A DNA stretch of 64,000 nucleotides from Camellia lanceoleosa (lineage: Eukaryota > Streptophyta > Magnoliopsida > Ericales > Theaceae): positions 3,960,706 to 4,024,705 of the forward strand of contig CM045758.1 of assembly GCA_025200525.1 (NCBI GenBank). Direction: 5' to 3'. A program made the translations under genes and the position numbers. Below the pieces are notes generated by a model. The model had not been told where the DNA came from. It did no database searches and worked only from the letters and a program-made list of their open reading frames with translations. Below, one piece after another: positions 23,201 to 33,750 of this stretch. Positions within the stretch are counted from its first letter, which is position 1, and every line of letters begins with the position of its first letter.

Positions 23201-26200
23201 CCTTGATGCGATCTTGGATCAATTATCTGTCCCTTGGCCTAGGCCTGCAATTTTCACCAGGTCTGGCCCTCAACCACAAAACACATCAAGGTTTTCTTGC
23301 CACAGGCTTCCGTTACACCTTGCAAAACTGTCAGACCCAAGCTCCTAATGGCTTCTGCTATTTCAAGAAAATGGCTGCAGTCTTCACACAACATCTCATG
23401 TTGTGTGACCAGAGCTTTCTCCCAAATTGAGCTCGAAGATCTGAAGACCTTGTTCGCATCCCTCGCTGCCCAATCTCAAACCAACAACCACTTCATCTCT
23501 CCCACTGTTTTCAAGGCGTATTTTGGGATTCATGGTTCTCTTGGTGATCGAATGTTTGATTTGGTTACCCAGAATCGTCATGATCAAAAACTCACCTTCC
23601 AGGACCTTGTAATTGCTAAAGGGACTTATGAGAAAGGAACAAAAGATGAGATTGAAGAGTTTATTTATCAATTACTAGATGTGACTGGAGATGGCATCTT
23701 GGGGAGGCCTGATGTAGAATCTGTTTTAATGGTGATGCTTGATGATATATTCTCTCAAAGAAACTCTGAAGCTGGATCAAATTCACATCAAGTTGTCATC
23801 AGTATTTTCCTCAATGCTGCAAGTTTTTCAGAGAGTGGTGAAGGTAGCGCTGAAAGTGGTATGTCTTTTGAGGATTTCAGAAAATGGTGTGCACTTCTTC
23901 CATCAGTCAGGAAGTACCTTGGAAGCTTGTTGTCACCATCTGATCCAGGGAAGCCAGGTTCTCAAGTTCCTCGTCTACTGCATTTGGAAAATGTTGAGTC
24001 TAATTTGTTATTATTGAAGAAGGAATATGCCTGGCTTATTGGAGGAGCCCTTTCCCAACAAGAGCTGGATGAATGGAAACTTGTGTATCATAGTGCATTT
24101 AATGGACTGAGTTTCAACGCCTTCTTGGGCAACATATCAAATGATGAAGGCCCAACTGTGTTGATTATTAAGGATAAAGAAGGTTACATATATGGAGGTT
24201 ATGCATCTCAACCTTGGGATAGGCATGCTGATTTCTATGGAGATATGAAATCTTTTCTCTTTCAGCTATATCCAACTGCATCTATTTTCAGGCCCACTGG
24301 AGCAAATAGCAATTTACAGTGGTGTACTGTGAATTTTAGTTCAGCGAGCATTCCGAACGGCATAGGTTTTGGAGGACGGGTGAATCACTTTGGCTTGTTT
24401 GTTTCAGCAAACTTCGATCAGGGTCACACCTTTGCCTGCACTACTTTTGGGAGCCCTTGCCTTTCGAAGACCAACCAAATATGCCCAGAAGTGATTGAAT
24501 GCTGGAGGGTTGTGCCAAAAGGAGCCCAACAAGAAAGACAAGATGCTGCAAAAGGCAGTGTGCTGGAGAGATTTGGTTGATTGGTTTATTCCACTGGTCA
24601 AGAGACTGGCAGCAGGTGAATGGTTTACAGCTCAAGTCTCTGCTTGTGGACTATTTCATATTGCCTACCCTAGTGCCTCAGAGATGTTAAAGACAGAATT
24701 ACGGTCAATATACAGCCAGTTGTGTCAGGATGACATGCCTATGGTGAGGAGGTCTGCTGCAACAAACTTGGGGAAGTTTGCTGCAACTGTTGAACCTGCT
24801 CATCTCAAGACTGACATCATGTCAATATTTGAGGATCTTACACAGGATGATCAAGATTCTATACGCTTGTTAGCTGTTGAGGGCTGTGCTGTTCTGGGCA
24901 ATTAACAAAACCATGTGAACCACTTTCCACCTTTTGTTTTGATTTCAAATATGTTCTTCTTATTTCTTTATTTATTTTTCTTTCACATTATTTTTAATCT
25001 TTTTCAAATCAAATTCATACCATTCAGATTTGTACACCAACCTTCTTTTATTCATCCCGGGAATCAAACCCGATCACCATATACACAAAAAAAAAAAAAA
25101 AAAAAAAAAAAAACAACCACAACCCATAACCACCACAAAAACCGGCCTTACTTTTTCGCCTCTTCTGCCGATCTCTTCCTCTTGCCTTTATGCAGGCGTC
25201 CTTGCAGTCTTTGCCTCCGTGTTTCCACGCCGAAACACGTTCCCTTCCGTTGCTCCTCAACTGTCACATATGGCGGACCTCCATCCCGAGCATCACGGTG
25301 GCCTTCGCCGATTCCTTGTTTTCGCCTTCAAGACACATATCTCTGCTTTCGGGCATCCGTATACATCTTATTTGGAAACGAGCGATTGGGCTTTACCTGC
25401 TGTACCTCATTTGTTCTACTCTGAAGCCGGTGTGACAGGTTGTTGACCGCAGTCATGGTCTCAACACAAGACCTTAATGTATAATAATTGGCCTCAATAT
25501 CAGATTGAGCAGCCATTATCTGCTCAACTGCTACCATCGGATAGTTCAACGGCGCAAAACCAGAGGGGCTTGGTCCAGGGGCGCTTGGTTGCGGTTCCAG
25601 GGCAACTGCCCCGGTTATCTCTCTTGTGCACTCATTGAGGTCGGGAAAGAGAGTGGCGGAACCGGGAAGAAGAGGCTATGTTCTGGGTAGCGGAACGGGA
25701 AGAAGAAGCCATTTTCTGGGCAACAGAGTGACAGAGTATCTCTCTCAAGAAAACGAAGAGTTTTTCAAAGGTTTTCAGCAAGTTCTTTGTCACAGTTTCA
25801 GCCTCAGCGGCAGCCTCGCCTTGGTTTAAATAGGCAAGGCAGACACGCGCCTTACGCGCCTCTCAACGCCAGACGACAAATCGGCGCGCCTTTTGATGGC
25901 TGCCGGACACATCTTTTGATGGCACGCCTTTTGATGGCACGCTTTTTGATGGCACGCCTTTTGATGGCACGCTTTTTGATGGCACGCCTTTTGATAAGAT
26001 TGGGCACGCCTTTTGAGGGTCCGACAAGACTCTAATCGCTCCGACTTTGATTCGGTTAGCTTCTATATGGGTCCGACAAGACTCAGAAATGTCCGACATT
26101 GATTCCGGTTAGCTCTTATATGGGTCCGATAAGACTTGAAACGTCCCGACATTGATTCGGTTAGCTCTATATGGGTCTCGACAAGACTCGATGGCCCCCG

Positions 26201-29200
26201 ACATTGATTTCGGTTATTCGCTACAACGGTTCGACATGTACCATATAGTGTCTTCTACAACGGTCCGACATGACCCGAATCGCTTTTCTACATCGGTCCG
26301 ATATGACCCCATAAACTATCTTCTACAACGGTCCGACATGACCCCATAAAGCTGTCTTCTACATCGATCCGCCATAATCATACGGTCTTCTACGGTCTCG
26401 ACGACCATACAAGATGTCTCCTATCCACTATTATTTTATTTGTCAGATTATTTTTTCTGTTTTATTTTCTCTCCAAACTCAAGTTGGTTAGTTCCTAACC
26501 CCCTTGAGTTTGAGGGGGGCTGTTGAAAGTAACAATTTCTATGTAACAATTTCTACCTACTCCACCTACAATTTCTACCTACTCCACCTACAAATACTCA
26601 ACCTACTCCACATTAGTTAGTGCTCCATTAGTTAGTGCTATAGTTAGTGATCCATTATGGTATAGTGCTCCATTTATGGCTCCATTGTATCCCATTTCTC
26701 TCTATAAAAGAGAGCTCTTGTAAGAACATTAGATATCAATCAATAATATCAATACATTAATTTCCTACAATTTATTCTGATTGTGCTCTTAGATGCTTAT
26801 GTGATTTGTCCTGTCATCACGGTTAATATTTGTCAAGCAACTGCTTTGAGTTTCAAAATGTCAATTCTTATGCAGACAGATTTTGGCATGGAGGAGATTT
26901 TGCGCAAATACATTCGTTATGCATTGAATGAGAAGCCCTTCAACCCAAACTTGGTTGCAAACCTGATCCAGCTGAGGAAAGCTTCTTCGTTGGATGATTC
27001 TCAAGTTGCTGAAATTTTAAATGATATCTCAAGGCGGATTGTTAAAGACAAAGGCAATTCATTGTATTATTGTATATGTTAATTGCATGTTCTGGTTGAC
27101 CTTCGTCATATTTAGCTATATGAAAATGTTAATTACTTGCAAAATACTTATCTTAGATTCTTAGTTGGATTAATGTTCACCATGATTTATACATGGCAAT
27201 AGCTGTTTATAGACTTCTTGCATGGGTCTGTGTCTACATTTGACGTGCTCAAGACTAATTATAATTTTTCCACACGACAGTTTTTATCTGCAAAAATGTA
27301 TCATATAAAAGTTAATTTTGTTGGCAAATCTGACTTCTTCAGTCATTTACTGCATCAAGTTGAAGTTTGCATCAATGTAAAATTTATATTTTTTCTCACC
27401 ACAATGTTGATGTTTATTATCGTATAAGTTGTGTTGTTTTATGCAAGAGTAACCTTTCGTACTTGCTGCAGTTCCTCTTCTAGGAAGCATAACAATTTTG
27501 ATGGCGATGTTGCACAAATGGGAGTGGCTATTGGGGCTAGTGTGTTTGTGAGAGGGGGTTGGTTATGGAGGCATGTCATTGTGGAGTTGGGAAGAATGTG
27601 TTTGCTAAGATTCTGGAACAGTGGATTAGAGAGGGCTGTTAGATTTAGGATAGGGGGAGAATGGGGTCAGTTGGTTTCACAAAAAAAGTAAAGGGGTGGT
27701 AGATTGTGGGGCTGATGCTGTAAAAGGGAACATGAAGACGGGTCTTGGGTTTAAAGTAGTAAGGGAGGGTGATGAGGCAGAGGAAGGGTTTTTGGATGGA
27801 GTTGTGGAGGGGGTTTTAAGAAGGATGTGAGTGGTCCCACTTAGGTTGAGTTCTCATTTGATGTTGATGGTATCATTTGATGTTGATGATAATGGTTCTT
27901 TATTACTCAAGAAATTTGATAGGTTCTCTGGTAATTGTGAGGTTTTTTCGATCACCACTGACAGTGACAATCGATATCTTCTGATATTTTGTAATACATC
28001 CGTGATCACTTGTGCTTTTTTATGCTTATAAATTTATCTGTAACAAGTCTCAATAGTATATCCCATGGTGTCATGGTCTGGAAGCTATGTCTACATTGCA
28101 TGTTTCAGAGATCGGTATCACCAAAGGGCATGTGTTGAAAAGAAAAACAAAATTAGAAGTTGGAACTGTATTTTGGTGTGGGTTCATCGTTGTTGATTTT
28201 AAAAAGTATTGATGCAACGCTGTTGGTTGCTGATGGTTGGTTTTATGTATTGTAGGTCCGGTTGTGATGGATATATCGGGATATTCTGAGAAGGGTTTCA
28301 AGAGAAAACTTGCCGTGCAAGCTCTTTTTGGGAAGGTCTATTATCTATCTGAGGTAAGAGGCTTAATGGCCAAAGTCGTGACCTTCTCCACTGCTATGTT
28401 CCTTTCATATTTTCTATATTACATTTTTGAACTTGAGAACATAGTTCACTTGCAATGTTATTTTCAACAAGAATTTCTCTGTTTTTGTCTTAGATTGAAA
28501 AAGCAATTAATGGGAAACTTGTAGCTATCTGTTATCTGTTGAAAGCTCGTAATAAATTGAAAATAATTTATCATAATGCTCAATGGATGTTGTTGCTCGT
28601 AATGGTAGCCCAAAACAACCACTATTTATTAAGTTTGAGTTATTTTATTAATCAAGCAGCGGCTTATCTTGTTTAACCCCATCTGTCTTTGATTCAATTC
28701 TTAAGGAATATGTAAACCAGCTATCAGAACTCGCCATATTTTCAAGCTGGTTTCCTAAACATTCGTACCTAATTTTTTATTGCAACTAAGTTTTCGTTAT
28801 AACTATCTTAGGCTAAAAATTGTCTTTCAAATAAATAAATAAAGCCATATTTTTAATATGGTTTTCTGAGGTTTGAAGAGCTAAGAATTATTTAATCTGC
28901 CATTGGGGTCTGGTCAACTGTTCTTGACGTAGAAGAATAAATGCCTTAATTGTTAGGATGAGTCTTATGCTTATGTGTCATCAGTTTGTAAATGTCTAGT
29001 TAGTGATTTAAGTGTCCTATTACTTTTAGTTGTAGTCTATAAATGGGTGATATAGCATCTATTGTACTTAGTTTTTAATTAAAGAACATAGATTTTGATT
29101 GAGCTAAGCGCTCTGGTTTTTCTCTCTAACCCTAGAGGTTACCCCTAGTTCGAGGATTTGTCTTCTCCCTCTTGATTTGACATTTGATTTGTATTTTGAT

Positions 29201-29558
29201 TAAACTAGTCCTTCTGTATTTTATTATTGTTGAATTGATCGGAGGTTTTATTGTACTTTGTGGAGCAGCTGCCCGAGTTCTGTTCAAGAGATAGCTCCTT
29301 AATCGTGAAAGAAATATTCGGAGTTGCAGAGTAAACCTCATCCCTTGAATTTTCAGTCGCTTATCTGTGCCTGGCTTTAGAACTTCCACTGATAATTTCT
29401 TAAATTCTTTCTGGTTTTTAAATTTTGCCAGTGAAGATGCAGAGAAGCTTCGACTACACACTGTCTCTGATAGTGGGGATGTGGATTCACTAGACAAGAT
29501 GATTGACGATGGTTCAGAGTCAGAGGATTCCGGTGATGGCTTGTCCAACGCTTCTTGA
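20288..29558 (+). CDS. Uncharacterised plastid-type membrane protein, six exons (372 aa)
   Basis: Exons 20288-20842, 22016-22114, 26876-27053, 28256-28353, 29269-29330 and 29432-29558 join in frame to 1119 bases. The first ~80 residues are rich in Ser, Thr and Pro with few acids, like a chloroplast transit peptide. Then come an acidic stretch ([18 protein letters not shown]), a block with [20 protein letters not shown], one hydrophobic segment (about residues 149-169), and a soluble C-terminal half with [19 protein letters not shown] and an acidic Ser-rich tail. I remember conserved plant plastid proteins of this type but give no name or reaction. Intron 3 appears to start with GC (AAAG|GCAATT), since only this keeps the frame (GAC AAA G|GT CCG). 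The exon 1 donor (TTG|GTCTCA) is weak. Intron 2 (4.76 kb) holds a complete LTR retroelement. The first in-frame ATG was chosen. Confidence 0.85.
22604..22880 (+). repeat. 5' LTR (277 bp)
   Basis: Runs from TGTTGAAAG to CCTACA. It has tandem 'ctacctactccac' words, 'agttagtgct' words, a TATA box (TATAAAA at 22814-22820) and, downstream, the duplicated 'aatcaat/atatcaat' AT-rich end. It has 28 bp more than the 3' LTR within the 'gttagtg' repeats. Confidence 0.92.
22881..22898 (+). other. Primer binding site (initiator Met tRNA type)
   Basis: TGGTATCAGAGCAGGTTT directly follows the LTR. TGGTATCAGAGC is the standard plant Copia primer site, complementary to the 3' end of initiator methionine tRNA. 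Confidence 0.9.
23044..23166 (+). pseudogene. Captured MAP kinase kinase fragment (C-terminal kinase subdomain)
   Basis: The frame reads [16 protein letters not shown], then [20 protein letters not shown], the end of the kinase domain (subdomain XI with the invariant Arg of the RDPxKR motif) in the form found in plant group C/D MAP kinase kinases. The kinase core, ATP-binding and activation segments are missing. Upstream, 22942-23040 is Pro- and Arg-rich and of unknown origin. The frame differs from that of the next captured piece, so this is not a designed fusion. Confidence 0.7.
23297..24580 (+). pseudogene. Captured, nearly full-length EF-hand/TLDc protein reading frame (retrocopy)
   Basis: An uninterrupted 427-codon frame. 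The likely original start is the internal ATG at 23348 (MASAISRKW). Residues ~50-220 carry an EF-hand-like region ([19 protein letters not shown]). The C-terminal ~170 residues are a TLDc domain, with [37 protein letters not shown] and [18 protein letters not shown]. TLDc proteins act in oxidative-stress protection and V-ATPase regulation; the plant members are poorly studied. The frame runs without introns, consistent with capture from mRNA. It ends in VLERF where the sequence switches to the PP2A A-subunit piece, so the extreme C terminus is lost. It could still be translated from the LTR promoter, but I have no evidence that it is. Confidence 0.8.
24567..24901 (+). pseudogene. Captured PP2A scaffold (A) subunit fragment, HEAT repeats
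   Basis: The frame reads [20 protein letters not shown], then [36 protein letters not shown] and [20 protein letters not shown]. These are successive HEAT repeats from the first half of the 65-kDa regulatory A subunit of protein phosphatase 2A. It stops at LGN where family members continue with the next repeat. No introns interrupt it. The junction with the TLDc piece shares the bases 'gagattt(g)', consistent with template switching at short homology. Residues before DLVDW in this frame are out-of-frame TLDc sequence, so the upstream ATG is not a real start. Confidence 0.82.
24902..25419. other. Retroelement interior: AT-rich spacer and poly(A) run
   Basis: No gene. A run of 27 A (25087-25113) follows ~185 bp after the PP2A break and may mark the tail of a captured transcript or simply be a simple repeat. 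Confidence 0.45.
25420..25870 (-). other. Antisense promoter-and-leader-like segment
   Basis: Read on the minus strand there is a TATA-like 'cctatttaaacc' (about 25830), a leader, then ATG followed by [20 protein letters not shown], stopping after about 26 codons. This could be a fourth captured piece (the 5' end of a gene) in reverse orientation. I do not recognise the product. Confidence 0.35.
25890..26400. repeat. Tandem repeats before the 3' LTR (15-bp, ~51-bp and ~34-bp units)
   Basis: First, about five copies of a 15-bp unit (TTTTGATGGCACGCC/T, 25913-25990). Then about four copies of a ~51-bp unit beginning 'gggtccgacaagactc' and ending 'ggttagctctatat'. Then about five ~34-bp units beginning 'ggtccgacatgacccc' and ending 'tcttctac'. 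Non-coding. Confidence 0.75.
26512..26520 (+). other. Polypurine tract
   Basis: GAGGGGGGC directly before the 3' LTR, the expected plus-strand primer site. Confidence 0.8.
26521..26769 (+). repeat. 3' LTR (249 bp)
   Basis: Matches the 5' LTR apart from two substitutions and a 28-bp gap. TATA box at 26703-26709. Confidence 0.92.
27054..28255. other. Intron 3 of the first gene (apparent GC-AG intron)
   Basis: No supported gene inside. A G-rich segment at 27490-27840, including the short frame 27431-27691, shows no domain and is probably an old insertion. Confidence 0.5.
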
Positions 29559-31168
29559 TGATGGTTCTGAAGATAGTGCACACAACGTTTCAGGCACAGG
29601 AATGAGTTTCAGGAATGTAATATATACATGTTTTCAGCAATATATATATACATGTTTTCAGGGATGTCATCGGAGAGAGAGTGACTTTTAAAAAATGTTG
29701 TTGAGCTGCAGTTCAATTTTGGTTATACAATATATTATGTGGTGTTATGCAAACTGTATTTTCTTCAATTTTGATAGGAAATTATATTGTAACTTTTTAC
29801 CTCAAATAACTAAAGAGTGAGCCATTGAGGTAGGTTTAGCTCGGAGTAGAGTGAAATTCATTATTAACATCTTTCTCTGCAATGTTATTTATCAAAAAAA
29901 AAATTGGAAAAAAATTGTGTGCGCAATGTTAGCCAAACCTGCAATCACAAGGACCATTATTTTAACTGACACAAGATTTATGCCTCGCTTATAATCAACT
30001 TATTTACTTTATTTATTTATTCAAATCAACTTATTTACTTGAATATATTGATTAATGGTATTTTGTTACAATTTAAAATTATAACCTATTTAATTTGTGT
30101 AGCTTATGTAAGAGGTTTTATTAAGCTATAGTAATTTGTAATATTTTTATTTATTTGAAATCCTTAAACACTTGTCCTTAAAATAATTTTAAAAATACTT
30201 TTTTTTTTTTTTCCACAAATCATTATAAGTTATACTAGGCCTTGTTTGGGAACACGTTATTTTAGTAACTTTTTAGCTAAAATATGAGGTAAAAAAATTT
30301 AATATATTTAGGGTAATTTTTTGATTTTTTACGAAAAAATGTGCAAAAAATAGAGAGAAAAAAGAATCTTTGACTTTTTAGTATTGGTTATAGATTTTTT
30401 GACTTTTTAGCTAAAATGTTAACTTGCCAAACGAGACCTAAATAGATTTATAACTTATTTCAAATATTTAAAATTAATAATTTAAAATTTTGTTATTATA
30501 AAAGTTAACTGCTTTTAAATTGGCTTCTTATGTTTTTTTATTCAAAAGTTTCGTCTAAATTTTATTTTTAACATTGTAGAAACTTTTAGATTTATATTAA
30601 ATTTTCAATCAATATTATTTTTTAAATTTAAACAAGACAAAAAAAACAAATCCGGAAATAATTTTTTTAAAAAATGAGTAAGAGTTCTAATTAGAGTTAC
30701 CACTAATGATGTGACAATGAATACCATCATTGCCACAAAATTTTTTTTTTTTTAACTTTACCACCTCATTAGTAGTAGGTTTAGAGCCACTAAATTAGTA
30801 GTCTCTAATACCCCCCAATTTTTTTTTACAAGAATCCCCCATTGTTTGGTAAAACTGTAGAAAAGTACTTATAACTTAGGCCTAAATAACTTATAACTTA
30901 TAACTATGAACATAAGTTGATTTCTGACTTATAAATTAAGCATCTCCTACCCCACTCAAAAAATAAACTAATTTTTAACTTCTAAAAAACTATAAATTAA
31001 ATCAAACATATTAAAATTACTTAAATTAAAAAAACTGAGATAAATAGTTTTAAGCAGACACTCTCTCTTCCACCAAACAAGCACTCCAGTGGCGCTTCTG
31101 CTCCGCGGCTCGAGAGAGAGGGGGAAAGAAAGAAAGAAGCGGAAGAGTGAGAAAATTGTAGAGAGAGA
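29559..31168. other. Intergenic: 3' flank of the first gene and upstream region of CSL4
   Basis: No gene. It contains a MITE at 30236-30440. The last ~120 bases (31085-31168) are GA-rich leader sequence of CSL4. Confidence 0.5.
30236..30440. mobile_element. MITE, family 'AAGGCCTCGTTTGGGAA', copy 2
   Basis: Ends TAGGCCTTGTTTGGGAAC and GCCAAACGAGACCTA are inverted. The interior words 'actttttagctaaaat' are shared with copies at 1353 and 41880. Confidence 0.6.
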
Positions 31169-32180
31169 ATGCAAGAGAGAGAAAGCGAGAGAGCGTTGGT
31201 AACACCAGGTGACGTGTTGGGGAAGGCGACAGACTTGAAGGCAGGGAAGGGTGCCTACGTCGCATCCCACAATAACACCGTCTACGCCTCCCTCACCGGT
31301 CGCCGCTCAGTTCTGCCTCCTCCGCCCGACTCCTCCGACCAGGTCCCCACAACTTTCATTACTTGTTTTTTTTTTGAAATTTTTTTTAGGGTTTTGGGTT
31401 TAAGCTGAAAAAGGAAAATAAATGAGAAAAGCTCTGTTTGGCTGCTCGGAAAGTGCCAGGAAAATGAAAGTATCTTAATACATGATCATAGTTCTGAATA
31501 TTTTCATCCAGAAACAGAAAACACATAGTAGATCGATCTAAAAAAAATTAGTTTAAATCCCATAATTTTATTTTATTTTATTTTTTTTGTTGGGGGAGGT
31601 TTATGTTCTTTACCTGTTGGAAATTGTTAAGGGTTGATTTGTAGTAACAAAGTTTGATATGTTGCTTGGGCACATTCGAGATTGACGCTATGATTTGTGT
31701 ATTCTTGTGTAGTTTTTTTTTTTTTAAAGAAGAAAATACCTTGAAAGCTAGGATTGAGAGAGAGAGAGAGAGAGAGAGTAAGTACTATTAGTACAGATTG
31801 AGATAGGTAATAAACTTTCACGATTGCAAATTTACTGGAATGCCTCATGATTTCCATTATAGCACAGAAAAATTCTCAAAACATTTTGATATAAGACTAT
31901 AGATACCAAATAATTATAAGCTAGATAGATGGTATTATAAAAAATATTGTTATCATTGCTACCCAATATTATCATAATGCAACACCAAATAGTATCTATA
32001 ACAATGGAATCCTAATAGATTTACACGTTTATCATAGTAAATTGATGGTCGTGGTCATGTAATATTTGTGACTCAAGTTCGTGTAAAACTCTTATTACCA
32101 TGTTTGTATAACATTGTTCTAGGCTTTGAACTTACAAATCCTTCTTTTTTTTTATCTTCTCACAACAATAGTTTGTTGCT

Positions 32181-32224
<44 letters not shown>

Positions 32225-33719
32225 CATTTGTTAGAGACCAATAGTAGAAGTTACAGGTCACAAGGCCCATGGAGCTGTACCTGAGCCTGGTTCTATTATC
32301 ATTGCACGAGTAAGTTTCCTCTCAGTTATTTATCCTCATTTGTTCATGGTAAAATGCCTAGCCTAAGGCTCTGCTTGTTTCTCTAAAAAATAAACTTTTG
32401 GAAGAGATTTTTTTCCTTGGAAAACTGTTGAGACATCAAATGAATAAGACCATATGTAATAAAAAGAATAGTCCTTTTTATCTTGTGTATGTTAATATTG
32501 TGTGAGAGTATTAGATAAATAAAAAAGGAAGGAAAAAAAAACGCAGAGAAGCAAACTTTTACCATTGCATTTATCATCATTGGATATCTATTATGTTACA
32601 TTGAAAGAAGTGCACACACTTTATGGAGGCGCATCATGTTGTGTTGGGCATGAAACCATGCAGACACAACTAAAAGCATATCCAACAATTCTCTTGATTT
32701 TTGAAAATGACTTTTGGAGAGTGGTGTGTGAAATTCTTTGTCACTTCTCTTTGTGGTGGACCTTTGGACCTCCTTCATCGCACTTGTATATTAATTCTAT
32801 TTTGTTGCTGATAAAAAAAGGAACGTGCATCTGTGTTTCTCTTATTTGCATTAAATCTTGTTAGCTAAGCTGCTATTTTCTTGTCATAACAAGTGAGCTA
32901 CTTCTTTATTTTGTGTGATATATGTTGATTAGAACCTCACTTCATAGATTGTTTGTTGGCTAATGGTAGGTTACTAAAGTGATGGCTAGAATGGCGTCAA
33001 CGGATATAATGTGTGTTGGGCCCAAATCTGTGCGAGAAAAGTTCACTGGCACTATTAGGTATTAAACTTGTTCTTTTTTATGGCGTTGAAAATCTGTTAC
33101 TAAATTTCCAAGGACTAGAAGAATTTCTAGTCATCTTTACCAAGTGAGTTTCAGATTAAATTGTTTGAAATTTGTTTTTGGTTCTGTGGATGTGGTTAGT
33201 CTTTTATCTTGCAACATAGGTTGCATTGAATTGACTTCTATGATGTGAATAGACAAATTTTGTACATATATATTTTGGGTATAAGCAGCTTTTAGTGGCA
33301 TAACTTTTGGTTATAAGAACACATCAAACATAGATTGGAAGGGCTTTTTGGGCTAAAATTCACAAAAAGACAAAATAGGTTAAAATAGCCAATAAGACAA
33401 AATGTCACATCAAACCTATAATCATTTCACTTTTTCTCTCACAAACATCACATCCAACTACAAAAAAATCTAACTATCTTCCCAAACACAAACATTTGAA
33501 CTAAAATGAGTCCGGATCCTCTCCAGCAAGAATTTCCGTCCGGTCCTCTGGGCGAAGGCTCAGATTAAGCCACGTTGCCTATAAATAAATACATGGCTCA
33601 GATTTGTTTATTTAAAAAAAAGAAAAAGAAATACACTACACTACACTCACAGCACACACTCTCTACACCACACTCACAGCACACACTCTCTCACTCCGTC
33701 CCTTCCTCACTGACACTCA

Positions 33720-33750
<31 letters not shown>

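Larger units (their letters stand above)
22604..26769 (+). mobile_element. Young Copia-type LTR retroelement carrying pieces of three host genes
   Basis: The LTRs start TGTTGAAAG and end TTTCCTACA. The 5-bp target duplication ATTTA is perfect (22599-22603 and 26770-26774). The primer binding site follows the 5' LTR without a gap, and a G-rich polypurine tract precedes the 3' LTR. The LTRs differ by two substitutions plus one 28-bp indel, so insertion is recent. No gag, protease, integrase or reverse transcriptase is visible in 3.6 kb of interior. Instead there are sense-strand, intronless pieces of a MAP kinase kinase, a TLDc protein and the PP2A A subunit. It is non-autonomous and has the organisation known from maize Bs1. 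It lies in intron 2 of the gene at 20288-29558, in the same orientation. Confidence 0.92.

Noticed and set aside
24495..24566. ATG start for the PP2A fragment frame
   Set aside because: These codons are TLDc sequence read in another frame; similarity to PP2A begins only at DLVDW.
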